Assembly: GCA_900544765.1 (NCBI GenBank)
Contig: UQWI01000003.1
Coordinates: 124,001-188,000, forward strand
DNA from: an uncultured Eubacteriales bacterium
GTDB lineage: Bacteria > Bacillota > Clostridia > Oscillospirales > Oscillospiraceae
Length of the DNA: 64,000 nucleotides
Direction of reading: 5' to 3'
Below are positions 48,125 to 57,200 of the stretch, one piece after another; the stretch's first letter is position 1, and every line of letters begins with the position of its first letter. The notes beneath the pieces were generated by a model that was given only the letters and a program-made list of their open reading frames with translations, did no database searches and was not told where the DNA came from. Position numbers and translations under genes: made by a program.

Positions 48125-49150
48125 TTAAAACTGCTCGAGGAACCTGACGTCGTTCTCGAACATGAGCCTGAGGTCGGCTATCTTGAAGCGGCGCATTGCG
48201 GCGCGCTCAAGGCCCATGCCCCAGGCCAGGCCGGAGTATTTGCTGGTGTCTATGCCGCTCATCTCGTGGACGTGCGGGTTGGTGACGCCCGCGCCCAGGA
48301 GCTCTATCCAGCCCTCGCCCTTGCAGGTGGGGCAGCCCTTGCCGCCGCACTTGTGGCACTGTACGTCCATCTCGCAGCTCGGCTCGGTGAAGGGGAAGTG
48401 GTGCGGGCGGAAGCGGGTAACGGTGTCCGGGCCGTACATCTGTACAGCCATGCTGTGCAGCAGGCCCTTGAGGTCGGCGAAGGTGATGTGCTTATCCACA
48501 ACCACGCCCTCCATCTGGTGGAACATCGGGCTGTGCGTCGCGTCGACCTCGTCCTTGCGGTAGCAGCGGCCGAACACGGCGGCACGAATGGGCATCTCGC
48601 GGGTCTCCATGATGCGCGGCTCCATGTTGCTGGTCTGCGTGCGCAGGAGCGTGCGGCTCTCCTCGTCAAGATAGAAGGTGTCCGTCCACTCGCGGGCGGG
48701 GTGGCCCTCGTCGGTGTTCAGACGGTCGAAGTTGTAAACAGACTCCTCGACCTCGGGGCCGTCGTCGACCTCGAAGCCCATGCCGACGAAGATGTCCTTG
48801 AGCTCGTCGATGACGATGTCCATGGGGTGCTTGTGGCCGCCTTTGACTCGCTTGCCGGGCAGGGTGACATCCAGGGCCTCGGCCTCGAGCTTTGCTTCCA
48901 GCGCGGCCTCTTCAAGCTCCTCGCGGCGCTTGTCTATGGCCTCCTCGAGCTTGGCGCGCACACTGTTGGCCATCTGGCCCATGGCAGGACGCTCTTCGGC
49001 GGACAGCTTGCCCATCTGCTTCAGAATAACGGTGAGCTCGCCCTTCTTGCCCAGGTACTTCACGCGCAGCGCGTCCAGCGCCGCGATGTCAGGCGCGGCC
49101 GCCACGGCCTCAAGGGACGAGCGCTCGAGCATTTCGAGTTGTTCTTTCAT
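48125..49150 (-). CDS. pheS: Phenylalanyl-tRNA synthetase alpha subunit
   Basis: 341 residues. N-terminal coiled coil (1-90), then the class II catalytic core: motif 1 around HPMDIVIDELKDIFVGMGFE, motif 2 with TSNMEPRIMETREMPIRAAVFGRCYRKDEVDATHSPMFHQ, motif 3 GLAWGMGLERAAMRRF. GGAGG precedes ATG 49150. The ISLE zinc-like cluster CHKCGGKGCPTCKGEGW is present in the Phe-binding domain. Regulated by the T-box upstream. Confidence 0.97.
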   Translation of the reverse strand: MKEQLEMLERSSLEAVAAAPDIAALDALRVKYLGKKGELTVILKQMGKLSAEERPAMGQMANSVRAKLEEAIDKRREELEEAALEAKLEAEALDVTLPGKRVKGGHKHPMDIVIDELKDIFVGMGFEVDDGPEVEESVYNFDRLNTDEGHPAREWTDTFYLDEESRTLLRTQTSNMEPRIMETREMPIRAAVFGRCYRKDEVDATHSPMFHQMEGVVVDKHITFADLKGLLHSMAVQMYGPDTVTRFRPHHFPFTEPSCEMDVQCHKCGGKGCPTCKGEGWIELLGAGVTNPHVHEMSGIDTSKYSGLAWGMGLERAAMRRFKIADLRLMFENDVRFLEQF

Positions 49151-49192
49151 CTGACTTCCTCCATTGCGAAAACTTAGAGCCTATGCAGGGCG

Positions 49193-49433
49193 AAAAAAAT
49201 CCTTCCGTCCCAAACAGGACGAAAGGCTCTCTTCCGCGGTACCACCCGTATTCGGCGCGACTGCGCCGCACTCTCACGGCTGTATCGGGCCGTGGCCCGC
49301 CGGTGATTGGCCGGACGCTCCGGGGCGAACAGCATGCCGCCGCGCACGGGGCTTCCAGCCGACGGCCCCGGTTCTCTGATGCGCGCCTGAACACACATTT
49401 TCCCTTTCACAGCGATAATCTGGATTCAATACG
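49193..49433 (-). ncRNA. T-box riboswitch controlling pheST
   Basis: On the minus strand the T-box sequence GGGTGGTACCGCGG is at 49247-49234 and is followed by the terminator CCTTTCGTCC / GGGACGGAAGG (49226-49201) with T7. A Stem I region with an AGAGAACC-like distal element is upstream, and TTC at 49329-49327 is a candidate specifier codon (Phe). Uncharged tRNA-Phe should stabilise the antiterminator and turn on synthetase expression. Confidence 0.93.
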
Positions 49434-49439
49434 AATATA

Positions 49440-49468
49440 CTTATAGCACATCGCCCGCCGGAAGTCAA
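49440..49468 (-). promoter_or_regulatory. Promoter of the T-box/pheST transcript
   Basis: TTGACT (49468-49463), 17-base spacer, TATAAG (49445-49440), minus strand. It is back to back with the nnrD promoter. Confidence 0.8.
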
Positions 49469-49473
49469 ATGAA

Positions 49474-49503
49474 TTGACGAAATTCTTCCGGAAATGTTAT
49501 AAT
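49474..49503 (+). promoter_or_regulatory. Promoter of nnrD, overlapping its start region
   Basis: TTGACG, 18-base spacer, TATAAT (49498-49503). Transcription should begin near 49510-49511, exactly at the ATG of the downstream gene. Confidence 0.8.
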
Positions 49504-49510
49504 GACGTCT

Positions 49511-50386
49511 ATGGATAGAAAGACCGCTCGCATCAACGCGCCGTACCTCCTGCCCCGGAGGGCGCGTGAGAGCTCCAAACACGACTATGGCCGGCTGCTG
49601 ATAGTGGGAGGCAGCACCGGCTGCTCAGGGGCGCCCACTCTGGCCTCCCGCGCCGCCGTCCGCGGCGGGGCGGGGCTCGTGCACCTCGCGGTGCCGCAGG
49701 ACATATACACGATTGCCGCCGTCAAGAACGACGAGGCCATGGTAGAGCCCCTCCCCGTAAACATGCCGGACGGCACCTTCACGGGCGTGACCACGCCGCG
49801 CTTCGATTCCATCGCCGGGCGCTGCGGCGTGATAGCCATAGGCCCCGGCCTCGGGCGCAGCAGAGGCGCGGTAACGCTTGTACGCTCGCTGGCCAGAAAG
49901 TACTCCGGAGCGCAGATCGTGCTCGATGCCGACGCGCTGTGGGCGCTCTCGCAGCTCGGGCCGGATGCCCTCGTCGGGCTCAAAAGGCCGGCGGTGCTCA
50001 CGCCGCACGAGGGCGAGTTTACCCGCCACCTCGGCGGAGACCTCACCCTGGGCCGGGTCGAGGCCGCGCGCCGCTATGCCGCCGAAAAGCGCTGCATCAT
50101 GGTGCTCAAGGGCGCAAACACGGTCGTGGCCTTCCCGGACGGTATAACTTATGTAAACCAGAGCGGCAATCCCGGCCTGGCCCGGGGCGGCAGCGGCGAC
50201 GCGCTCACGGGTATCATGGGCGCGATGCTCTGCCAGTTCCCGGCGGAGAAGGCCGTACCTCTGGCCGTGTACCTGCACGGGCTGGCCGGGGACATAGCCG
50301 CCGAAGAAAAAGGCGAATACGGCATGACTGTCACCGACGTCATAGATGCGCTTCCGCAGGCGATGAAGCTCATCACGGAGGAGTAG
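49511..50386 (+). CDS. nnrD: ADP/ATP-dependent NAD(P)H-hydrate dehydratase
   Basis: 291 residues from ATG 49511. Family segments: HDYGRLLIVGGSTGCSGAPTLASRAAVRGGAGLV, IGPGLGRSRG, VLDADALWAL, LTPHEGEF, and NPGLARGGSGDALTG (ATP site with catalytic Asp). It repairs hydrated NADH and NADPH. Relatives are often fused to an epimerase (NnrE) domain; here only the dehydratase is present. The upstream ATG at 49502 lies inside the -10 box, so it is not used; the mRNA probably starts at the AUG itself. Confidence 0.93.
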   Translation: MDRKTARINAPYLLPRRARESSKHDYGRLLIVGGSTGCSGAPTLASRAAVRGGAGLVHLAVPQDIYTIAAVKNDEAMVEPLPVNMPDGTFTGVTTPRFDSIAGRCGVIAIGPGLGRSRGAVTLVRSLARKYSGAQIVLDADALWALSQLGPDALVGLKRPAVLTPHEGEFTRHLGGDLTLGRVEAARRYAAEKRCIMVLKGANTVVAFPDGITYVNQSGNPGLARGGSGDALTGIMGAMLCQFPAEKAVPLAVYLHGLAGDIAAEEKGEYGMTVTDVIDALPQAMKLITEE

Positions 50387-50393
50387 ATGAATC

Positions 50394-50942
50394 ATGCGCA
50401 GAGCCCTGACGGCTCTTATCGCGGGCGCGATGTGCTTCGCGCTCTCGGCCTGCGGGAACGGCGGCGCCTCTCTTGACGCGCTCCGGGAACGCATAGACGC
50501 GTCGCAGTCGCTGACGATGACGGCGCAGGTCGCTTCGACAACGGACGGGCGCTATGAGAGCTACACGCTCGAGTGCGTCTCCGGCCCCGAGGGCTGCACT
50601 GTCAGCGTGCTCGAGCCTGCGGAGCTCGCCGGGGTCACGGCGAGCTTTGACGCGGGGACGGGCCTGCTGAGCTATGACTCCCTGGTGCTCTCTTTTGAGA
50701 CGCCGGAGGATGTGACGCCCATCACCGCCCTGCCCGTGCTCGTTTCGGCGCTCAGAGACGCCTATGAGACAATCAGCTGGAGCGAAGGCGACGACACCTA
50801 CGTCTCGCTCGAAGCCACGGACGAGCTGAGCATCACGCTCCGGCTCGGCGCGGACGGCAATCCCGTCTGGGCCGAGTTCCTGCTCGGCGGCGAGGCCGTG
50901 TCGCAGTGCGAGATAACGCAATTTACAATATCCGAGGCATAG
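50394..50942 (+). CDS. Lipoprotein of unknown function
   Basis: 182 residues, with lipobox LSAC (Cys20). The rest is a beta-rich domain (SLTMTAQVASTTDGRYESYTLECVSGPEGCTVSVLEP...) reminiscent of LolA/outer-membrane-carrier-like lipoproteins found in Firmicutes, but I cannot assign a family. It begins seven bases after nnrD and is two bases upstream of alr, so it is in an operon with cell-wall precursor synthesis; a role at the cell envelope is plausible. Confidence 0.75.
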   Translation: MRRALTALIAGAMCFALSACGNGGASLDALRERIDASQSLTMTAQVASTTDGRYESYTLECVSGPEGCTVSVLEPAELAGVTASFDAGTGLLSYDSLVLSFETPEDVTPITALPVLVSALRDAYETISWSEGDDTYVSLEATDELSITLRLGADGNPVWAEFLLGGEAVSQCEITQFTISEA

Positions 50943-50944
50943 AA

Positions 50945-52066
50945 ATGGCATTTGAGGACAAACGCACCTGGGCGGAGATAGACCTCGCCCGGTTGGAGGA
51001 AAACTACAGAGAGATACGCCGCGTCCTGCCCGAGCACTGCCGCTTTGCCGGACTGTGCAAGGCCAACTCCTACGGCCACGGCGCGGTGCAGACAGCGCGC
51101 AGGCTGGAGGCGCTGGGCGCGGAGTACATAGCCGTAAGCTGCTACGAGGAGGCGCTGGATTTGCGCCAGTCCGGCATAGGCGCGGACATCCTGATACTGG
51201 CTCCCAGCCCGGCTTTTCTGGCCCCAAGCATCGCTTCATTGGGCTGTACGCAGACCATCGGCGACATAGAGGCCGCGCGGGAGATGAGCCGTCTGCTGTC
51301 CGGCGCCGGCAAGGCCCTCCGCTGCCAGCTGAAGCTTGAAACCGGCATGGGCCGCACGGGCTTCGACACCGGCTCCGAGGCCGGTATGGCGGAGGCCGTC
51401 GAGGCGCTCGGCCTGCCGGGCCTCGACTGGACGGGCGTGTTCACACACTTTGCAGTGTCGGACGAGCCCGGCGAGGACTTCACGCTCGGCCAGTTTGAGC
51501 TCTTCAAGTCGGCCGTGGCCCGCCTGGAAGAAATTTCGGGCCGCAGTCTCGGCATCAAGCATTGCGCAAACTCAGGAGCTGTGGTAAACTTCCGTCAGAC
51601 CTGTCTCGACATGGTCAGGCCCGGCCTGCTGCTCTACGGCCTCTACCCCGGCGCGGAGCGCGGCGGGCTGGATCTGAAACCGGTCATGAGCGTAAAGACT
51701 CGCGTCGCCGAGATAACGCACCACCACGCCGGGGACACGATAAGCTACGGCCGCACCTTCACCTGTGAGCGCGACATGACGCTCGCGGTGATACCCATAG
51801 GCTACGCCGACGGGCTGCTCCGCTGCCTCTCCGGCAGGTTCTCCGTGAACATAAACGGTCACCGTGTGCGCCAGGTCGGCACCATCTGCATGGACATGTG
51901 CATGGTGGACATCAGCGGCCTGGACGATGTGCGCACCGGCGACATCGTCACGGTATTCGGAGACGACCCCGGCGCGGGCGAGCTGGCCGAAAAGGCCGGT
52001 ACCATCGCCTACGAGCTGCTGTGTGCTGTCTCTCCTCGCGTGCCGAGAGTGTATTTGAATGAATAA
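50945..52066 (+). CDS. alr: Alanine racemase
   Basis: 373 residues from ATG 50945. PLP lysine in GLCKANSYGHG, the conserved GYADGLLRCLSG segment, and VGTICMDMCMVDIS (with catalytic Tyr region further on). Converts L- to D-alanine for peptidoglycan. An N-terminal extension in frame (to 50906) is part of the previous gene and is rejected. Immediately upstream of the MazF-type gene, as in many Firmicutes, but without the antitoxin between. Confidence 0.96.
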   Translation: MAFEDKRTWAEIDLARLEENYREIRRVLPEHCRFAGLCKANSYGHGAVQTARRLEALGAEYIAVSCYEEALDLRQSGIGADILILAPSPAFLAPSIASLGCTQTIGDIEAAREMSRLLSGAGKALRCQLKLETGMGRTGFDTGSEAGMAEAVEALGLPGLDWTGVFTHFAVSDEPGEDFTLGQFELFKSAVARLEEISGRSLGIKHCANSGAVVNFRQTCLDMVRPGLLLYGLYPGAERGGLDLKPVMSVKTRVAEITHHHAGDTISYGRTFTCERDMTLAVIPIGYADGLLRCLSGRFSVNINGHRVRQVGTICMDMCMVDISGLDDVRTGDIVTVFGDDPGAGELAEKAGTIAYELLCAVSPRVPRVYLNE

Positions 52067-52163
52067 AGCGCGGGAAACCGCACGATAATAGTACCAGCGG
52101 GCAAAACCGCCGCCCGGTACATATAATATGAACGGGCACCTTAATATAAGCAGGTGGTACTAT

Positions 52164-52523
52164 ATGTTGAACACGAACCCCGTACACCGTGGGGACATCT
52201 ATTACGCCGACCTGAGCCCGGTAGTGGGCAGCGAGCAGGGCGGCCTGCGTCCTGTGCTAATCGTACAAAACGACACCGGCAACCGCCACAGCCCTACGGT
52301 CATCGCCGCGGCCATAACTTCTCAGACCGGCAAGGCCCGTCTGCCGACGCACATCGAGCTCTCCGCCAGCCACTACGGGCTGAGCCGTGACAGCGTGGTG
52401 CTCCTCGAGCAGATACGCACGCTCGACAAGTCCCGGCTGCGCGAGCGCATGGGCAAGCTCGACGCGCCCACCATGGACCGGGTCAACGGGGCAATTGCGG
52501 TGAGCTTCGGCCTTGCGCAGTGA
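52164..52523 (+). CDS. MazF/NdoA-type mRNA interferase (toxin)
   Basis: 119 residues from ATG 52164 with an AGGTGG site. Signature segments: VHRGDIYYADLSPVVGSEQGGLRPVLIVQNDTGN, VIAAAITSQ, PTHIELSA and VLLEQIRTLDKSRL. This is the EndoA/NdoA/PemK-type RNase that cuts single-stranded RNA at short motifs. Normally an EndoAI/MazE-like antitoxin of about 90 residues precedes it. The 97 bases between alr and this gene cannot encode one and no candidate is adjacent downstream. Confidence 0.94.
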   Translation: MLNTNPVHRGDIYYADLSPVVGSEQGGLRPVLIVQNDTGNRHSPTVIAAAITSQTGKARLPTHIELSASHYGLSRDSVVLLEQIRTLDKSRLRERMGKLDAPTMDRVNGAIAVSFGLAQ

Positions 52524-52615
52524 GGCGAACTTATTTCTCTTACCGGGGAGGGCCTCAGCCCTCCCTGTGCGGCCGGCCGGACAAGCCATTTCACGAAAAG
52601 AGAGGATACATAAGC

Positions 52616-53056
52616 ATGAAGAAAAAGCTCATCATAATACTCGCAGCGGCGCTCATTTTGGGCTGCCTCGGCATAGGCGCCTGGGCGGCCGGAAGCGCCG
52701 GTACCCAGTCCGACCCGCTCGTGGCCATGAGCTACCTCGACAACGTGCGCGAGCAGCTCCGGCGCGAGTTTGACTCCGCCCTGGACGAGGCCGTCGGCGA
52801 GGTCAGCGCCGGCGCCGGTGAGTTCGACAGCGTCAGCCTCAGCGGCGGAAGCGTCAGCCTCAGCACCGGCACCGAGGTGCTGTGCCTGGAGCCCGGGGCG
52901 ACGGCCACGGGTACGCTGATTGACGCCACCTCGGGCGGTGTGATCAATCCCGGGGATATCCTCAGCGCGAACCACCTCTACCTTGTGGCTGACAACAACA
53001 CCCTGCTCTCAGGCACGGGAGAGGCCCTTGTACGAGGCGGATACAGCCTGGGCTGA
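52616..53056 (+). CDS. Small exported protein with a domain shared with the SLH surface protein
   Basis: 146 residues from ATG 52616 (AGAGAGG upstream). A signal peptide (KKKLIIILAAALILGCLGIGAWA) is followed by a helical stretch of about 40 residues and a beta-rich domain: SVSLSTGTEVLCLEPG, TLIDATSGGVINPG, HLYLVADNNTLLSGTGEALVRGGYS. The same pattern occurs in the SLH-domain protein at 63.0 kb (VVNATSGAL, LYIVAGSSS, then GSARIAVWGGAS). I know no name for this domain. Function unknown; surface display or wall interaction is a guess from the SLH partner. Confidence 0.75.
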   Translation: MKKKLIIILAAALILGCLGIGAWAAGSAGTQSDPLVAMSYLDNVREQLRREFDSALDEAVGEVSAGAGEFDSVSLSGGSVSLSTGTEVLCLEPGATATGTLIDATSGGVINPGDILSANHLYLVADNNTLLSGTGEALVRGGYSLG

Positions 53057-53091
53057 CGGCGGTTTTGGGGCTTAATAAAAGCTTAAAGAAA

Positions 53092-53136
53092 CTGTAATCG
53101 AACCGTAATGTTCAGGGCCGAAATTTCTGTTATAAT
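53092..53136 (+). promoter_or_regulatory. ireB promoter with Pho-box-like direct repeat
   Basis: TATAAT at 53131-53136 lies 33 bases before ATG 53169; the -35 is weak. Upstream, CTGTAAT (53092-53098) and CCGTAAT (53103-53109) are direct repeats separated by four bases, the spacing of PhoB/PhoP boxes. Confidence 0.4.
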
Positions 53137-53168
53137 AAGTGCATCACTCAAGTAAGGGGGCTCTGGCC

Positions 53169-53411
53169 ATGGAAGATGTCACACGGAGGTTTACAGCAAT
53201 TGATGAGCGCAGCGAGATACGCGAGATTCTCTCATCGGTATATGACTCTCTGAAGGTCAAGGGCTATAATCCGATAAATCAGCTCGTAGGATATATTGTC
53301 AGCGAGGACCCGACGTATATCACCAACTACAACAACGCTCGCAGCCTCATCTGCCGTCTCGACAGGGACGAGCTGCTCCAGGAGCTGCTGATAAGCTACC
53401 TGGGCAAGTGA
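53169..53411 (+). CDS. ireB: IreB family regulatory phosphoprotein
   Basis: 80 residues from ATG 53169, with AAGGGGG upstream. [56 protein letters not shown] is the conserved IreB (YrzL, UPF0297) core. IreB is phosphorylated by the Ser/Thr kinase IreK and modulates cephalosporin tolerance in enterococci. In many Firmicutes it is followed by ruvX; here it stands alone before a terminator. Confidence 0.95.
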   Translation: MEDVTRRFTAIDERSEIREILSSVYDSLKVKGYNPINQLVGYIVSEDPTYITNYNNARSLICRLDRDELLQELLISYLGK

Positions 53412-53426
53412 ACATCGTACCGCATT

Positions 53427-53456
53427 AAAGGAGGAGGGCATCTGCCCTCCTCCTTT
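53427..53456 (+). terminator. Terminator of ireB
   Basis: AAAGGAGGAGGGCA / TGCCCTCCTCCTTTT hairpin, followed by TTTGCATGCCTG. Confidence 0.9.
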
Positions 53457-53505
53457 TGCATGCCTGAATATCGCATCCGCCCCCACGGCGTGAGCCTTTC
53501 GCGCC

Positions 53506-54123
53506 CTATTCCGCATCCGTGACCTCGGTCTTGCCTCGCAGGAACTCGTCAAATGCCGCCGCGTCGCCGTCCAGGTCACGCTTCAGCAGGACGGTGGCCT
53601 GTTTTCCCCACACGGGCAGGTAGATGTCCTCCGTGGCAATCACACAGCCGAAATCGGAATACGGCACCTTCACTTCGCCGAGCTCCATCCCCTCGTCCGT
53701 GAAACGCACATCTGTCTCCGGTGCTTCGCGCAGTTTGCCAAGCAGCTCGCGCGCGGCGCGCTCAAACTGGCGCTGCAGGTTGCTGCTGCGCGTGCTGCGC
53801 GGGCGCAGGCACAGCGCACCGGCGACGATGCCGACGCAGCCCGCAATCAGCTGCAGTGTCATCTCTCCGGGAGCCATTACGCCCGGCACAAGCAGTAAAA
53901 CGCCCAGAATCAGCAGCAGTACGCCGTAGACCTTGCCGTGCTTGCGGCGCCGGGCCAGCTCCTCCTCCCCGGCACGCTCCGAGGCGTTCAGCCTGTCGAT
54001 GGCCTTCCACATTCCCGGCATCTTTGCCCTGGACTCCAGCTCAGTGCGCACTTCCAGCGCCCGGCTCACCTGGGCGGTCAGCTCCGAGCTGTCATAGCCG
54101 CTGGTTTTGAAAACAAATTCCAT
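53506..54123 (-). CDS. YcxB-like membrane protein, unknown function
   Basis: 205 residues with two adjacent helices (VYGVLLLILGVLLLVPGVM and LQLIAGCVGIVAGALCL, about residues 66-108). A cytosolic C-terminal domain (VRFTDEGMELGEVKVPYSDFGCVIATEDIYLPV) is similar to the YcxB/PH-like region of Firmicutes membrane proteins. No functional assignment. Monocistronic. Confidence 0.6.
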   Translation of the reverse strand: MEFVFKTSGYDSSELTAQVSRALEVRTELESRAKMPGMWKAIDRLNASERAGEEELARRRKHGKVYGVLLLILGVLLLVPGVMAPGEMTLQLIAGCVGIVAGALCLRPRSTRSSNLQRQFERAARELLGKLREAPETDVRFTDEGMELGEVKVPYSDFGCVIATEDIYLPVWGKQATVLLKRDLDGDAAAFDEFLRGKTEVTDAE

Positions 54124-54207
54124 ATCTCTACCTCTGTCATGTTTGCCTGTATCGCGCCAATGCGCGACGGCTATATTATAGCACGTCCGCAGCCAGATGC
54201 CTAGATG

Positions 54208-54239
54208 AAAACACGCCGGTCAAAAGACCGGCGTGTTTT
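54208..54239 (-). terminator. Terminator of pyruvate:ferredoxin oxidoreductase gene
   Basis: AAAACACGCCGGTC / GACCGGCGTGTTTT, perfect 14-base stem with loop AAAA. Confidence 0.92.
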
Positions 54240-54272
54240 GGTTTGGCGGGCTTTGCAGCCCGAGTCGGGTTA

Positions 54273-57200
54273 TCAGTTGTCGAACATGGCCTTGAGCTTG
54301 AGCAGGTGCTCGTAGCGGGCCTTGGCGTTGGCCTCGTTCTCGGTGAAGAGCTTGTCGGCACGGTCCGGGAACTCGCGGGTCAGGCGGGAGTAGCGGGCCT
54401 CGTTCATCAGGAAGTCGCGGTAGCCGCCCTTGGGCTCCTTGCTGTCGAGAGTGAACGGATGCTCCTCAGCCGGGTTGAAGCGGAAGAGGTTCCAATAGCC
54501 GCAGTCGACGGCCTTCTTCATCTCGGTCTGGCAGTTGGTCATGCCGCCCTTGATGGAGTGCATCTCGCAGGGGGCGTAGCCGATGATGAGGGACGGGCCG
54601 TGGTAGGCCTCGGCCTCGGCGATGGCCTTGATGGTCTGGGCCGGGTTGGAGCCCATGGCGACCTGGGCGACATAGACGTAGCCGTAGGTCATGGCCAGCT
54701 CGGCGAGGGCCTTGCTCTTGGTCTCCTTGCCGGCGGCCGCGAACTGGGCGACCTGGCCGATGTTGGAGGCCTTGGAGGCCTGTCCGCCGGTGTTGGAGTA
54801 CACCTCGGTGTCAAAGACGAAGACGTTCACGTCCTCACCGGAGGCGAGCACATGGTCGAGTCCGCCGTAGCCGATGTCGTAGGCCCAGCCGTCGCCGCCC
54901 ATGATCCAGACGGACTTCTTGCTGAGGTAATCCTTCTTGGCGAGGATGGCCTTGCAGGTGTCGCAGCTCTCGCCGCTCTCGAGGGCGGCAACGAGCTTGG
55001 CAGTGGCAGCCTTGTTGGCTTCGCCGTCGTTGAAGGTGTCGAGCCATTCCTTGGCGGCAGCGGCCTTCTCGGCGTTGTCGCTCTCAGCGACCTTCTTGAC
55101 GAGCTCGGCGAGGTCGTCGCGGATCTTCTTCTGGCCGAGGTACAGGCCGAGGCCGTGCTCAGCGTTGTCCTCGAACAGGCTGTTGACCCAGGCGGGGCCC
55201 TTGCCTTCCTTGTTCACGGTGTACGGGCTGGTGGCAGCCGGTCCGCCCCAGATGGAGGAGCAGCCGGTGGCGTTGGAGATTATCATGCGGTCGCCGAAGA
55301 GCTGGGTGATGAGACGTGCATAGCTGGTCTCGGCGCAGCCGGCGCAGGAGCCGGAGAACTCGAGCATGGGCTGCTTGAACTGGCTGCCCTTGACGGTGTT
55401 GTCCTGCATGTCCTTCTTCTCGGAAACCTGCTCGGTCATGTAGGTCCAGACGTCCTGCTGGGCGAGCTGGCTCTCCATGGGCACCATGGTCAGGCTCTTG
55501 GTCGGGCAGACGGTGGTGCAGACGCCGCAGCCCATGCAGTCTAGCGGGCTGACGGCCATGGCGAAGGAGTATTCACCCTTGCCCTTGCCGGCCTTGATCG
55601 GGACGATCTTGGCGGCCTCGGGAGCGGCCTTGGCCTCGTCCTCGCTGAGGGCGTAGGCGCGGATGGTGGCGTGCGGGCAGACGAAGGCGCACTGGTTGCA
55701 CTGTACGCAGGTGGCGCTGTTCCACTCGGGGACAGACACGGCGACGCCGCGCTTCTCGTAGGCGGAGGCGCCCAGCTCGAAGGTGCCGTCGGCGTGGGCC
55801 TTGAAGGCGCTGACGGGCAGGCTGTCGCCGTCCATCTTGCCGACGGGGTCGAGTATCTCGGTGACCATCTTGACGGTGGCCGGACGGCCGCTGAGCTCGG
55901 CGGGCTTGCGCTCGTCAACGGCGTTGAGCCAGCTCTCGGGTACGTCGACGACCTTGTAGGCGGTGGCGCCGGCGTCGATGGCCTTGTGGTTCATGTCGAC
56001 GACGTCCTGGCCCTTCTTCAGGTAGGAGTGCGTCGCGGCGTCCTTCATGTACTTGATGGCGTCAGCCTCGGGGATGACGTTGGCAAGGGAGAAGAAGGCG
56101 CTCTGCAGGATGGTGTTGGTGCGCTTGCCCATGCCAATCTGCTCGGCCAGGTCGATGGCGTTTATCATTACGAGCTTAATCTTGTTCTTGGCGATGTAGC
56201 GCTTGGCGTCGGCGTCGAGGTGGTGCTCGAGCTCCTCAAAGCTCCACTGGCTGTTGATGAGGAAGGTGCCGCCGGCCTTGAGCTTCTGGGCCATCTTGAA
56301 GCCCTTGGTGATATAGCTCGGGTTGTGGCAGGCCACGAAGTCGGCCTTATTGATGTAGTACGGGCTCTTGATGGGCTTGTCGCCGAAGCGCAGGTGGCTG
56401 ATGGTCACGCCGCCGGTCTTTTTGGAGTCGTACTGGAAGTAGGCCTGGACGTACTTGTCGGTGTGGTCGCCGATAATCTTGATGGAGTTCTTGTTGGCGC
56501 CGACGGTGCCGTCGCCGCCGAGGCCCCAGAACATGCAGGAGACGGTGCCCTTCGGGGAAGTGTCGGGGGCGTTGGTCTCACGCAGGGACATGTGGGTGAC
56601 GTCGTCAACGATGCCGACGGTGAACTGGCGCTTCGGGTTGGCCTTGGCCAGCTCCTTGTAGACGGCGAACACGCTGGCAGGAGGAGTGTCCTTGCTGGCG
56701 AGGCCGTAGCGTCCGCCGATGACCTTGATGTCGGTGCGGCCGGCGTTGGCGAGGCTGGTCACGACGTCCATGTAGAGCGGCTCGCCCAGGGCGCCCGGCT
56801 CCTTGGTGCGGTCGAGGACCGCGATGGACTTACATGTCTCGGGGATGCAGGCGAGCATCTTGTCGGCGCGCCAGGGACGGTACAGGCGGACCTTGATGAG
56901 GCCGACCTTCTGGCCGTGGGCGTTGAGGTAGTCGATGACTTCCTCGGTGACGTCGCAGATGCTGCCCATGGCGACGATGACGCGGTCGGCGTCGGGAGCG
57001 CCATAGTAGTTGAAGAGCTGGTAGTCGGTGCCGAGCTTGCGGTTTATCTTCTTCATGTAGTCCTCGACGATGCCGGGGACGGCCTCGTAGTACTTGTTGG
57101 AGGCCTCACGGTTCTGGAAGAAGATGTCGCCGTTCTCGTGGCTGCCGCGCATGGTGGGATGCTCGGGGTTGAGGGCGCGGGCGCGGAACTCCTCAACGGC

